Part shown: in pieces, positions 1 through 7,791 of the stretch
Layout: the number at the start of each line of letters is the position of its first letter
Position numbering within the stretch: the stretch's first letter is position 1
Source of the DNA: Chloroflexota bacterium
Lineage (GTDB): Bacteria; Chloroflexota; Dehalococcoidia; UBA2979
NCBI GenBank assembly: GCA_947446155.1
Contig: CANFFZ010000063.1
Coordinates: forward strand, 1-11,306
Length of the DNA: 11,306 nt
Direction: 5' to 3'
Program-made: the position numbers and the translations under genes
Notes under the pieces: generated by a model
Database searches by the model: none
What the model was told of the DNA's origin: nothing
Seen by the model: only the letters and a program-made list of their open reading frames with translations

Positions 1-489
1 ATGGACGCCAAGAAGCGGATTTCCCTCACAGCCGCCGGGATGGCCCGCGCGGAGGAGATGGTGCGCCGCCACCGCCTCGCGGAGTGCCTCCTCGTGAACG
101 TCATGGGCCTCGACTGGTGGCGGGCCTACGAAGAGGCCCACCTGATGGAGCACTCGATCTCCGAGGTGACTGAGCCGCTGATCGTGCGCCTGCTCGGGGA
201 TCCCCAGGTGTCGCCGTTTGGCTACCCCATCCCGGGTCATCCCCACCAGCACCCGCTCTCCAGCCGACACCTCTCCGACATGGAGAACGGCACCGTCACC
301 CGTGTCCAGCGGGTCTACGAGGAGGACGAGGAACTGCTGCAGTTCTTCGACAAGCAAGGCATCCGCCCCGGCGTCGAGGTGGAGATCAAAGAAGTCGCCG
401 TGAAGCGGGGGACGCTGACCGTGGCCTTCGACGGGCGTACGGTAATTCTGGGTCGCGATCCCGCCCGACGCATCTGGGTTGAGGCTTAG
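1..489 (+). CDS. DtxR-family metal-dependent transcriptional repressor, C-terminal part (5' end cut by window)
   Basis: The reading frame is open at base 1 and starts in the middle of a family alignment, so the N-terminal winged helix-turn-helix (about 60 residues) must lie outside the window; the ATG at base 1 is probably internal. Residues 8-75 match the DtxR/IdeR/MntR dimerisation and metal-binding domain: an LTxxG segment, then RRHRLAE (22-28), EEAHLMEHSIS (44-54) and a PxGxPIPG stretch (72-79). Residues about 92-162 form a FeoA/SH3-like domain (SDMENGTVTRV at the start, GRDPARRIWVEA at the end). Proteins of this family sense Fe(II) or Mn(II) and repress metal-uptake or stress genes. The ligands H24, E28, E50 and H51 are kept (DtxR H79, E83, E105, H106), but the DtxR H98 position is Tyr43 and the Cys102 position is His47, so metal preference may differ. 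The MFS gene 54 bp downstream is probably co-transcribed. Confidence 0.9.
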   Translation: MDAKKRISLTAAGMARAEEMVRRHRLAECLLVNVMGLDWWRAYEEAHLMEHSISEVTEPLIVRLLGDPQVSPFGYPIPGHPHQHPLSSRHLSDMENGTVTRVQRVYEEDEELLQFFDKQGIRPGVEVEIKEVAVKRGTLTVAFDGRTVILGRDPARRIWVEA

Positions 490-543
490 GACGCAGCCAG
501 TCCGACCCTGATTACGCCACACGCACTGACGACGAGGTCTCGC

Positions 544-2214
544 ATGGCTCAGACGGCGTCTCCACCTTCTTCGATGGGCGGCCCCGGTAGCGGCCCAAGT
601 GAGCCCCCGCTCGCGCTCGGCGAGTTCATGACCGGACGCCAGAAGTTCCTGCTGATGAACTCGCTCATGCTCTGCATGTTCGTCAGCGCACTCGACCAGT
701 CGATCATTGCGACGGCAATGCCGAAGATTCTCGCTGACCTCGGCGGCTTCAAACTGTTGTCGTGGGTGTTCACGACCTACCTGCTCTCGTCGACGGTCGT
801 GGTCCCCGTTGTCGGGAAACTTTCCGACATGTTCGGGCGTAAGCCGTTCCTGCTTGCCGGCATCGCGCTCTTCGTCGGCGCTTCGGCGGCGGCCGGCGCG
901 GCGCCGAGCATGCTGTTCCTCATCGGTGCGAGGACCGTGCAGGGCGTTGGTGGTGGCCTCATCTTCTCGTGCGTCTTCGCGACGATGGGCGACCTGTTCA
1001 CGCCGATCCAGCGCGCGAAGTACATGGGGTACTTCATCTCCTCGTTCACCATCGCCTCACTCATCGGCCCCGCCGTCGGGGGATTCCTCACCGACGGTCC
1101 GGGCTGGCGCTGGTGCTTCTACATCAACCTACCGGTTGGTGTGATCGCCATGATCTTCATCTGGTTCAACCTGCCCGCGACGAAGAAAGGTGGTCGCCTG
1201 AGCGACGTCGACTTCGCCGGCGCGGCGCTGCTCGGTGTTGCGACGACCGCGCTGATGCTCGCCCTGGTGTGGGCTGGCGAGCGCTTCGGTTGGGGCGCCC
1301 CCGAGACCGTCGGCCTGTTCGGTGTCGCAGGCGCGCTCACCCTCGCCTTCCTCTGGCAAGAGTCGAGGCACCCCAACGCGATTCTGCCGCTCGCGCTGTT
1401 CCGCAACCGCACGTTCGTCTACGGCTGCCTGATCGTCTCCTGTATGGGGACGGGGCTGTTCGGCGCCGTGCAGTTCCTGCCGACGTTCTTGCAGACTGCG
1501 CTCGGATCGTCGGCGACGGCCTCCGGCTTGATCTCGACGCCTCAGGCGGTGGGCCTGCTGGTGTCCAGCATCATCGGCGGGCAGATCGTGGCACGGACCG
1601 GGCGCTTCAAGTACACCGTCCTCGTCGGCGCCTCGCTGACGGCGATCGCGGCGTTCCTGCTGACGACGATGGACGAGCACACGATTCCGTGGCACATCTC
1701 CGTCTACATGGTCATCTCCGGCCTCGGTGGCGGCATGATCGGCCCGCTGATGTCCGTGGTCATCCAGAACAGCGTGTCGCACGAGTTCATAGGTGTGGCG
1801 ACGAGTAGCCGCCAGTTCTTCATGCAGATCTCTCAGGTCATCGGTGTCGCCGTGTTCGGCGTCATCTTCACCACCTCGTATTCGACCACCTTCACCGACG
1901 AGACCGCGAGGGTGCGCGAGGCGATTCCTGCCGTCGCCTATGCGGAGTTCCAGGACCCCACACTGGCCCTCGACCCGGCGCGTTACGCCGCCGTACGAGC
2001 GACGGTGCTCGCGCTCCCCGATGGCCGAGGCGAGTCGCTACTTTCTGAGGCCCTCGGGGCGCAGAAGGACGCCGTGACCGTCGGGATCCGACGACTGTTC
2101 TTCGTCTCGCTCGGCATCGGGGTGGTGATGATGTTCCTGGCGGCCACGATCCGCGAGGTGCCGATCCGCTCTACGTTCCGTCCATCGGCGGAAGAGATGG
2201 TCGGCGGAGCGTAG
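544..2214 (+). CDS. MFS transporter, DHA2 (EmrB/QacA-type, 14 TM) drug/proton antiporter
   Basis: This 556-residue inner-membrane protein has the DHA2 hallmarks. They are LDQSIIATAMP in TM1 (residues 50-60, equivalent to LDxTIVNVALP), motif A GKLSDMFGRKP (91-101), motif B around GARTVQGVGGG (128-138), and motif C with its DHA2 extension, IGPAVGGFLTDGPGWRW followed by YINLPVG (174-199). Length and hydrophobic pattern fit 14 TM helices, with a large polar loop before the last helix (about residues 450-515), as usual in this family. Members export drugs, dyes or metabolites in exchange for protons; the substrate cannot be read from sequence. The ATG is supported by GAGGT at 534-538, five bases upstream. 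It follows the DtxR gene by 54 bp with no terminator, so co-transcription is likely. A metal-related role would be inference from that neighbour only. Confidence 0.93.
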   Translation: MAQTASPPSSMGGPGSGPSEPPLALGEFMTGRQKFLLMNSLMLCMFVSALDQSIIATAMPKILADLGGFKLLSWVFTTYLLSSTVVVPVVGKLSDMFGRKPFLLAGIALFVGASAAAGAAPSMLFLIGARTVQGVGGGLIFSCVFATMGDLFTPIQRAKYMGYFISSFTIASLIGPAVGGFLTDGPGWRWCFYINLPVGVIAMIFIWFNLPATKKGGRLSDVDFAGAALLGVATTALMLALVWAGERFGWGAPETVGLFGVAGALTLAFLWQESRHPNAILPLALFRNRTFVYGCLIVSCMGTGLFGAVQFLPTFLQTALGSSATASGLISTPQAVGLLVSSIIGGQIVARTGRFKYTVLVGASLTAIAAFLLTTMDEHTIPWHISVYMVISGLGGGMIGPLMSVVIQNSVSHEFIGVATSSRQFFMQISQVIGVAVFGVIFTTSYSTTFTDETARVREAIPAVAYAEFQDPTLALDPARYAAVRATVLALPDGRGESLLSEALGAQKDAVTVGIRRLFFVSLGIGVVMMFLAATIREVPIRSTFRPSAEEMVGGA

Positions 2215-2226
2215 GTTCAGCGGTCG

Positions 2227-2244
2227 CCTCAAATCTGGTTGAGG
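2227..2244 (+). other. Short inverted repeat after the DHA2 exporter gene
   Basis: CCTCAA (2227-2232) and TTGAGG (2239-2244) are perfect 6-bp complements around a 6-nt loop, starting 13 bases after the MFS stop codon. There is no T-run after it, so it is not a classical intrinsic terminator. It could be a 3'-end hairpin, a small operator, or chance. A second small hairpin (GCTAC 2276-2280, GTAGC 2285-2289, loop GCTT) lies 30 bases further on. Confidence 0.3.
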
Positions 2245-2411
2245 AGACTCCGGTACGCCCGATCAGACCTCGCGTGCTACGCTTGTAGCGTTCAGTTCTT
2301 CGTGCGACGGTCCAAACACCCGCGGTCACCTGGTTTCTGAGCAGCAAGTTGGTTGCCGGACCTGGTGGTTTGGCGTGTGCCGGCAGGTGTTGTCGGCTGA
2401 AAGTGTGGACG

Positions 2412-2879
<468 letters not shown>

Positions 2880-2895
2880 CACTCGACTTACACCC

Positions 2896-2940
2896 TCGAC
2901 TTCGGTCGATGGACGCGAGCCCCTCTTCGGAGGGGCTCGT
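2896..2940 (+). terminator. Tandem UUCG-tetraloop hairpins; intrinsic terminator of the RRM gene
   Basis: Two hairpins with the extra-stable C(UUCG)G loop follow the stop codon. The first has a 5-bp stem, TCGAC (2896-2900) and GTCGA (2905-2909), loop TTCG. The second has a 9-bp perfect stem, GAGCCCCTC (2917-2925) and GAGGGGCTC (2930-2938), loop TTCG, extendable by C2916-G2939. It is followed by GTCTTTGT, a modest U-rich tail. Confidence 0.85.
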
Positions 2941-3083
2941 CTTTGTCCCCGCGATGACGGGCGCTCCGCCGCGTATGAGCGCGCAGCGAGGTCAGGGGGT
3001 ACGGTAAGTACGGATCGCTGGAGCCGGGGAGTTTTCTAGACTCCTTTGCAAGCGGCTTCAGCGGCCCATCTTCATTGCCGCGG

Positions 3084-3854
3084 CTAGCCGAGGATCGCGC
3101 GCACTGCGCCCCAAGCCGCGAGCACGGACGTCCCCGCCAACAGCAACATCGACAGCCGTCCGAACCATCGTTCCGCGATGTGCGGTCGGATGAGACGCCC
3201 ACCCACCAGGCCGACGAGGAGTGCTGGCAACGCGAGAGCGGTGTCGCGCAGGACGTCGCGGGTGAAGAGCCCGCTGGGCACGATGATCAGCGTCGCAGGC
3301 ACGCCTACCCAGAAGAAATACGCGAACAGCCGCCCGCGGATCCGCTCTGCGCCGCCGCCGATCCAGTGCTGATACAGCACGATCGGTGGCCCGCCCATCG
3401 ATGTCGCCCCACGGATCACCCCACCGAGGACGCCCACCAACCCCTGGCGGACGACTGGGTCGGGGCGCGCCTCGTGAGTGTGGCCTCGACCGCTGGTGAG
3501 GTTCGCGATCGCGCTGACGAGTACGGCAGCCGCCACGAGCAGCCGAAGGACGGACTCGTCGGCGCGCAGCAACACCAGCAGCCCGAGCGGGCTGCCGATG
3601 ATCGCACCGACGACCAGCGGCCAGATCGCGCGGAGCCCCGTCCTCGGCCGCGCCTCGGCGTACATCCCCGCGCTCACGACGGTCCCGAGCAGCAGCGCCA
3701 CCGCCACCGCCTCGCGAGGGGCCACAAAGAGTGCGGCGACCGGGACGAAGAAGAGTCCGAACCCAAAGCCGAGGCCCGACTGGATCAGCGTCCCGAGCAG
3801 AGCGATCAGCGGGAGGGTGGCGACGTCCATCGGCCGAGCGTAGTCGGGTGGCAC
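3084..3854 (-). CDS. TauE/SafE (TSUP) family membrane permease
   Basis: This is a 256-residue, very hydrophobic protein with about eight TM segments in two similar halves, the size usual for TauE/SafE (PF01925) permeases. The characteristic glycine-rich motifs are visible: GLGFGFGLFFVP (residues 27-38) in the first half and GATSMGGPPIVLY (149-161) in the second. A central polar, His-containing loop (about 121-136) separates the halves. Family members export or import sulfite, sulfoacetate, taurine-derived or other small organic anions; the substrate is not deducible here. The listed start is GTG; ATG at 3830 (MDVATL) is an equally credible start. The gene sits 27 bp downstream of a minus-strand MFS gene and is probably translated from the same mRNA. 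Its 3' end converges on the RRM gene, with about 200 bp of non-coding DNA between them. Confidence 0.9.
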   Translation of the reverse strand: MPPDYARPMDVATLPLIALLGTLIQSGLGFGFGLFFVPVAALFVAPREAVAVALLLGTVVSAGMYAEARPRTGLRAIWPLVVGAIIGSPLGLLVLLRADESVLRLLVAAAVLVSAIANLTSGRGHTHEARPDPVVRQGLVGVLGGVIRGATSMGGPPIVLYQHWIGGGAERIRGRLFAYFFWVGVPATLIIVPSGLFTRDVLRDTALALPALLVGLVGGRLIRPHIAERWFGRLSMLLLAGTSVLAAWGAVRAILG

Positions 3855-3881
3855 CTCAGACGCGCTGAGACTCTGCCAGTG

Positions 3882-5249
3882 TTAAGTCGAGGGCGGTGCG
3901 ACCGGCTCCACGGCGACGGGGCGAGGTGCGATCACCGCACCGCCACGACGTCCTCCGTGCCCGTGGCCGGGCTCGAAGGCGTCGGGGTCGATCTCCATCG
4001 TGCGCAGTTCCTTGTAGAGCAGCGCGATCCCCAGGCCCCCGATGACGCAGATACCGCCGTAGACGATCTGCGCGATCTGGACCCCCTGGATCTCAGCGAG
4101 GAAGCCTGCGCCCATGCCACCGAGCGACATCACGCCTCGGTCAAGGGAGAGCAGGCTGATCACCCGGCCACGCATCTCGGCGGGCGCGCTGCTCAGCATC
4201 GCCGCGTTGCTCAGCGAGAAGAACATCGTCTGGGTAGCCCCGGTCAACGTGATGAAGATGAACGGGATGATGAGCCCGAGCGGGCGCGGTAGGTACGTGG
4301 TGACGGCGAACGCGACCAGCATCGCGCCGAAGGTCCACACGATCAGCGGTAGCGCGAGGCCGACACGCCTCGGCTGTTTCGAGGCGACCACCAGCGCACT
4401 CACCAGGGCGCCGACGCCCGTGAGCGAGACCATCAACCCGGCACCACCTGCACCGATCCCCATCACGTCTTCGGCAAAAAGCGGGACGAAGACCTGCGTG
4501 TAGGACATGCCGAAGGTGAAGTACACGAACGACATCAGCAGGATCGCCCGGATGGTCGTGTGTCCCCAGGCATAACGAGCGCCCTCGACGAGGGCCGGGA
4601 TGACTGCTTTTACGCTCGTGTCCGCCGGGCGCTCGTGCGTCGCCACACGCAGCATCATCGTCGTGACGACGGCGCCGATGTAGACCACCGCGAGCAGGAC
4701 GAACGTGTTGTTGATACCGATGACCTCGATCGCGACGCCACCGACTGCGCTGCCGACGATGCGCATGACGTTCTGCGTCGCGCTCATCAGCGCCACGCCA
4801 CCTACGACCTGTTGGGGCGGCAGGATCTGGGCGATCATTGACTGCCGCGCAGGCTGCTCGAAGGCCATCAACGTCCCGCGAAGGAACTGGAACGCATAGA
4901 CGTGCCACAACTCGAGGCGTCCCGAAATCAGCAATGCCGCGAAGGCAATGCTGAGTATGAGGACGTTGATCTTGGTGACAACGAGGATCGTGCGACGGTC
5001 GAACCAGTCACTGATCACACCGGCGAAGAGTCCGAAGACCAACTGCGGCACTGTCCGCCACGCGAGCGCGATGCCGACTTCAGCCGCGCCGTAGCCGATC
5101 GCCAGCACGAGGAACGGCCGGGCGATCTGCTCCATCCAGAGCGCAAAGGCATGCGAGGACTGGCCGATCCAGAGCAGGCGATACGTCCCGTGTCGCAACG
5201 GGGCGAACATTCCGGCGCGTGCAGCGATTTCAGCCATGTCGTGCCCCAC
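3882..5249 (-). CDS. MFS transporter, DHA3/EntS-like (MFS_3 type, 12 TM)
   Basis: This 455-residue protein opens with FAPLRHGTYRLLWIGQ (residues 15-30), typical of the DHA3/MFS_3 group that includes enterobactin exporter EntS and macrolide exporter MefA. Motif A reads GVISDWFDRR (77-86). The region around FEQPARQSMIAQILP is also typical of this group. Twelve TM helices are expected. The cytoplasmic C-terminal tail is Gly/His/Pro-rich and includes HGHGG. Family members export siderophores, macrolides or other amphiphiles using the proton gradient; the substrate here is unknown. The listed start is GTG at 5249; ATG at 5237 is also plausible, with GGGG six bases upstream of it (5246-5243). It is probably the first gene of a two-gene operon with the TSUP permease, driven from the promoter at 5315-5342. 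Confidence 0.9.
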   Translation of the reverse strand: MGHDMAEIAARAGMFAPLRHGTYRLLWIGQSSHAFALWMEQIARPFLVLAIGYGAAEVGIALAWRTVPQLVFGLFAGVISDWFDRRTILVVTKINVLILSIAFAALLISGRLELWHVYAFQFLRGTLMAFEQPARQSMIAQILPPQQVVGGVALMSATQNVMRIVGSAVGGVAIEVIGINNTFVLLAVVYIGAVVTTMMLRVATHERPADTSVKAVIPALVEGARYAWGHTTIRAILLMSFVYFTFGMSYTQVFVPLFAEDVMGIGAGGAGLMVSLTGVGALVSALVVASKQPRRVGLALPLIVWTFGAMLVAFAVTTYLPRPLGLIIPFIFITLTGATQTMFFSLSNAAMLSSAPAEMRGRVISLLSLDRGVMSLGGMGAGFLAEIQGVQIAQIVYGGICVIGGLGIALLYKELRTMEIDPDAFEPGHGHGGRRGGAVIAPRPVAVEPVAPPST

Positions 5250-5314
5250 ATCGAGCTCAGCGGTCAGTCGGTGGCGTCCGAAGTGGGAAATCGGTACGCC
5301 CGGTCACGTCCGTG

Positions 5315-5342
5315 ATGATAACAACCTTCACGCTAACGTCAG
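5315..5342 (-). promoter_or_regulatory. Candidate sigma70-type promoter for the MFS-TSUP operon
   Basis: On the minus strand, CTGACG (5342-5337) and TATCAT (5320-5315) are separated by 16 bases. They match the housekeeping -35 (TTGACA) at 4/6 and the -10 (TATAAT) at 4/6 positions. The predicted start near 5308 leaves a leader of about 60-70 nt before the MFS start. This lies in a locally AT-richer patch of an otherwise GC-rich region. Confidence 0.5.
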
Positions 5343-5430
5343 CACCCGTCCAGGAAGAATCTCACCGAGGGGACCCATTCTCGGGCAGCCCGGTGGTCGA
5401 GGCTCACGCGGGCCAGCGGGGCCTCCCGCT

Positions 5431-5443
5431 TACGATGGCCGTA
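5431..5443 (+). promoter_or_regulatory. Leaderless -10 element of the CxxCxxCC protein gene
   Basis: TACGAT (5431-5436) sits six bases before the ATG at 5443, so transcription should start at or next to the start codon. No Shine-Dalgarno is present. The same layout occurs before the genes starting at 7740 and 9530 on the minus strand. No convincing -35 box is visible. Confidence 0.5.
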
Positions 5444-5907
5444 TGGCCGATGAACCCCGCTATGTCACCCTCGCGGCCGCGCGAGCCCTCGAGTGCAACG
5501 GCTGTGGTGACTGCTGCGATTCGAGGCGCACGGACGGCTACTGGACCTGGGGCACCCTCCCCGCCGACCAGTACCGCCCCCTCTTCGGCGGCAGGCCGCT
5601 GATCATCCCGCTGGTACGCCTCGGCGGTGGCTGGGCCGACCGCATCCACGAGCCTGCCGATGCCGGCGAACTCTCGGCTACGCGCTTCCGCTGCGAAGCC
5701 TTCGAGCCCCATGATGATGGCACCGGCGGCTGCGGCATCCACGACCGCGAGGTCCCCACCAAATGCCGGGAATACCCCGTGGGCGGCGCCAACGTCGAGG
5801 CCGACCTCGCTGTCATCGGCGAGCACGCGCTCGCCACCTCGGCGTTCCCGAGGTGTACGTGGTTCCAGATGACGGTGGTGCGGGACGGGGATCCGAGGCT
5901 GGCGTAG
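5443..5907 (+). CDS. YkgJ-type CxxCxxCC cysteine-cluster protein
   Basis: This 154-residue soluble protein has eight cysteines: C18, C21, C24 and C25 in a CxxCxxCC motif near the N-terminus, then C84 (FRCEAFE), C97 (GGCGIHD), C108 (KCREYP) and C138 (FPRCTWF). The order CxxCxxCC, Cxx(F/L), C-I-(H/Y) and CRxYP is that of the YkgJ/PF03692 family. The cysteines are thought to bind a metal, either Fe-S or zinc; the biochemical function of most members is unknown. The ATG at 5443 is chosen because homology begins just after it and a -10 box lies six bases upstream. An upstream in-frame extension to 5236 has no family character. The gene is divergent from the MFS-TSUP operon and converges on the MazF-like gene, with only three bases between the two stop codons. 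Confidence 0.85.
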   Translation: MADEPRYVTLAAARALECNGCGDCCDSRRTDGYWTWGTLPADQYRPLFGGRPLIIPLVRLGGGWADRIHEPADAGELSATRFRCEAFEPHDDGTGGCGIHDREVPTKCREYPVGGANVEADLAVIGEHALATSAFPRCTWFQMTVVRDGDPRLA

Positions 5908-5910
5908 CCG

Positions 5911-6252
5911 CTAACGATCGCTCGGCGTCCCCGCGAGCCCCAGAAATACCATCAGCGCCCGATTGAGCCGCTCCATGTCGCCATCGGAGAGCGAACCGAT
6001 CGGGCCTCGGAGTCGATGTCGCCAGACCGAACTGATCTTGTCGACCATGATGTGCGAGGTGACATCGAGCCCGTTGGTGCTGCTCGGCTCGACGGCAACG
6101 CGGATGTCGGAAACGGTAGGGTTCGTCGTAAACATGCACACGGTCGCCGAGTTCAGATCCTCGAACTCATCATTCTGGACGATCAACGCGGGACGGGGCT
6201 TGCCGGCAAAGTCGCCGCCACCGGCCAGGGTCCAGATCTCTCCGCGTTTCAA
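5911..6252 (-). CDS. MazF/PemK-family endoribonuclease toxin
   Basis: The 113-residue protein has the PemK/MazF fold signature: MKRGEIWTL at the N-terminus, KPRPALIVQND (18-28) with the Arg expected at the active site, FTTNP (41-45) with the catalytic-type Thr, MVDKISSV (69-76), and a C-terminal IGSLSDGDMERLNRAL (85-100). Family members cut mRNA at short specific sequences and arrest growth unless bound by antitoxin. The start codon is TTG (6252-6250), overlapping the antitoxin stop TGA (6251-6249), so translation is coupled. The weak TTG may keep toxin synthesis below antitoxin synthesis. All recognisable motifs are intact. The cleavage specificity cannot be read from sequence. Confidence 0.93.
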   Translation of the reverse strand: MKRGEIWTLAGGGDFAGKPRPALIVQNDEFEDLNSATVCMFTTNPTVSDIRVAVEPSSTNGLDVTSHIMVDKISSVWRHRLRGPIGSLSDGDMERLNRALMVFLGLAGTPSDR

Positions 6253-6476
6253 TCTTGTTCGAGGATGATCAAGACGGACTCAACGAAGTCCATGTCCTCG
6301 TGATCTTGTTCGCTGTTTGCGATCGCGCGGGACTGTCGCCTCATCTCCTCGGCGAAGCCAGGGACGCGAACATCGGGGACCCAGATCTGGATCGGGCGAA
6401 GACCTTGCGCGCGCAGGCGCTCGCGGTGAGCGCGGACCTTGTCGCGGCTGGATTGGGGGCGCTTGGACGAGGGCAT
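6249..6476 (-). CDS. MazE-like antitoxin (DUF3018 family)
   Basis: This 75-residue protein, MPSSKRPQSSRDKVRAHRER at its N-terminus and then LRAQGLRPIQIWVPD, matches the DUF3018/PF11455 family of MazE-like antitoxins found next to MazF toxins. The basic N-terminal half (RDKVRAHRERLR, residues 11-22) probably binds DNA; the acidic C-terminal part (SEQDHEDMDFVESVL) is the expected toxin-binding segment. The start at 6476 has a perfect AGGAGG six bases upstream. A longer reading to 6572 would run into the preceding MFS gene and has no support. The gene overlaps the toxin by 4 bp. The palindrome at 6492-6505 is positioned for autoregulation by the toxin-antitoxin complex. Confidence 0.92.
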   Translation of the reverse strand: MPSSKRPQSSRDKVRAHRERLRAQGLRPIQIWVPDVRVPGFAEEMRRQSRAIANSEQDHEDMDFVESVLIILEQD

Positions 6477-6491
6477 CGGGCCACCTCCTGC

Positions 6492-6505
6492 GGTTACATG
6501 TAACC
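6492..6505 (-). promoter_or_regulatory. Perfect 14-bp palindrome, candidate operator of the toxin-antitoxin operon
   Basis: GGTTACATGTAACC is a perfect dyad located 16 bases upstream of the antitoxin ATG and immediately before its Shine-Dalgarno. A TAGGTT -10-like hexamer on the minus strand (6507-6502) overlaps one half-site, so binding there would block transcription. MazE-type antitoxins commonly autorepress at palindromes in this position. That is family knowledge; the site itself is read directly. Confidence 0.7.
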
Positions 6506-6510
6506 TACCA

Positions 6511-6527
6511 CGAGGGGCGGTGCCTCG
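6511..6527 (-). terminator. Weak hairpin between DHA1 MFS gene and toxin-antitoxin operon
   Basis: CGAGG (6511-6515) and CCTCG (6523-6527) can pair around a 7-nt loop, 14 bases after the MFS stop. There is no U-tract, so termination is doubtful. It may only be the GC-rich spacer; read-through from the MFS gene into the toxin-antitoxin pair remains possible. Confidence 0.2.
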
Positions 6528-6540
6528 CCAGACCCGCTTG

Positions 6541-7740
6541 TCATCCCGCCACCACGACCTCCGCCACCTCACCCGCAGTCGAGGTACCTCGACGGGGGCC
6601 GCGCAGGACGAAGACCGTGCCGCCGAGCACCATCACGAGGGCGGCGACCACGAACGACGCGGGCACGCTCGCGATGTCGACCAGGCGGCCTCCACCGATG
6701 GCGCCGAGCAGGAAGCCGAGGGCGAACGCCGCCGAGCCGAGGCTCGCTACGGTCGCCATGCCGAGGTCGCGGCCGGTGTCGATCTGCGCTGCCTGGGCGG
6801 AGACGTTCGCGATCGCCGCTGCGAGGCCTGGGCCGATCACCATCCCGCTGAGGATGACAGCAAACGAATCGGTCCACGCCACCGTGGAGCAGCCCGCGGC
6901 CATGATTAGCGCACCAGTGAACACCAGCCATCGACGCGAGTAGCGGTCTGCGAGGCGTCCCAGCAGGGGCTGAGAGAGCCCGCCGATGATCTGCTGCGCT
7001 GCGAATACCACTCCCACCATCGTCGCCGTTGCGCCCACGCGCTCCTCAAGGTGGACGGCGAGGAATGCCATGCTCACGCCGGTCGCGAGCGCGTAGCAGA
7101 CGCGATAGAACATCAGCGCCTGCATCGTGGGGTGGCGCGCGATCGTGCCCCACGACGCCGTGAGCCTCGTCACGCTGCCGAGCGCCCTCGGCGGCCGCGC
7201 CGGGAGGACGACGAGGATGAGCGTGAAGACGACGGCGTAGAGCGCCGCCATCGCGAGGAACACGGCTTCGATGCCCGCGTAGTCGCGGATGACGCCGGCG
7301 ATCAGCGGTCCGCTTCCGAACCCCATGAAGTCCGCCACGCCGAATGCGCCCATGTACCGCCCTTCGGCCCCCTGGGGTGCGAGGTCGCCGACGTATGCCT
7401 GCGCGTTCGAGAAGATCAGCGCGGAGCCCATACCGGAGAGCGCACGGAACAGGATGATCACCGCGAGCGAGTCGGCGGCCCACCATCCGATCGCTGAGGC
7501 GAAGTAGGCAAACGCACCCAAGAGCAGGAACGGTTTCCGCCCGTAACGGTCCGCGAGTTTTCCGGCGAACGGACTGACGATGAGTTGTGGGATGGCGAAC
7601 GCGGACACCGTCAACCCGATGGTGGCACCGCTCGCTCCGAACGTCTTCGCGTAGACGGGGAGCAGCGGCAGCACCATTCCCAGCCCCATCGTCGCCGTGA
7701 AGATCGAGAGTGCGATGACGAGGAACGGCCGGCTGAGCAT
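6541..7740 (-). CDS. MFS transporter, DHA1 family (12 TM)
   Basis: This 399-residue, 12-TM transporter has motif A GKLADRYGRKP (residues 60-70) between TM2 and TM3, repeated in degenerate form as GRLADRYSRR in the second half. The N-terminal LPLLPVYAKTFGAS segment is typical of DHA1 efflux pumps of the TetA/MdtG/bacillibactin-exporter type. The central cytoplasmic loop (about 185-210) is short and Arg-rich. Its substrate is unknown. The ATG has no separate Shine-Dalgarno; a TAGCAT -10 box lies six bases before it, suggesting a leaderless mRNA. It is divergent from the LLM oxidoreductase gene (80-bp gap) and 64 bp upstream of the MazEF-like pair on the same strand. Confidence 0.92.
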   Translation of the reverse strand: MLSRPFLVIALSIFTATMGLGMVLPLLPVYAKTFGASGATIGLTVSAFAIPQLIVSPFAGKLADRYGRKPFLLLGAFAYFASAIGWWAADSLAVIILFRALSGMGSALIFSNAQAYVGDLAPQGAEGRYMGAFGVADFMGFGSGPLIAGVIRDYAGIEAVFLAMAALYAVVFTLILVVLPARPPRALGSVTRLTASWGTIARHPTMQALMFYRVCYALATGVSMAFLAVHLEERVGATATMVGVVFAAQQIIGGLSQPLLGRLADRYSRRWLVFTGALIMAAGCSTVAWTDSFAVILSGMVIGPGLAAAIANVSAQAAQIDTGRDLGMATVASLGSAAFALGFLLGAIGGGRLVDIASVPASFVVAALVMVLGGTVFVLRGPRRGTSTAGEVAEVVVAG

Positions 7741-7752
7741 CCTTCGATGCTA
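7741..7752 (-). promoter_or_regulatory. Leaderless -10 element of the DHA1 MFS gene
   Basis: On the minus strand, TAGCAT (7752-7747) is followed by six bases and then the ATG (7740). The spacing places the transcript start at the initiation codon. A -35 match is not evident. Confidence 0.45.
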
Positions 7753-7791
7753 GGGCGTGCGGAGGCGAGCGTCCGAGGCTCGTCGGAGCGC

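Noticed and set aside
2880..3083. Possible tRNA or other RNA gene in the gap after the RRM gene
   Set aside because: No cloverleaf, T-loop or anticodon arm could be found; beyond the UUCG hairpins the stretch shows nothing I can support.
3025..3090. Possible terminator for the TSUP gene (GGAGT/ACTCC and GCGGC/GCCGC dyads)
   Set aside because: Stems are only 5 bp with loops of 7 and 11 nt and lack a proper T-run in the minus-strand direction; too weak to list as a feature.
3075..4292. Long plus-strand frame across the TSUP and MFS genes
   Set aside because: Its translation is rich in Arg, Asp, His, Pro and Gln without any domain, a typical shadow of GC-rich minus-strand genes that show clear transporter motifs.
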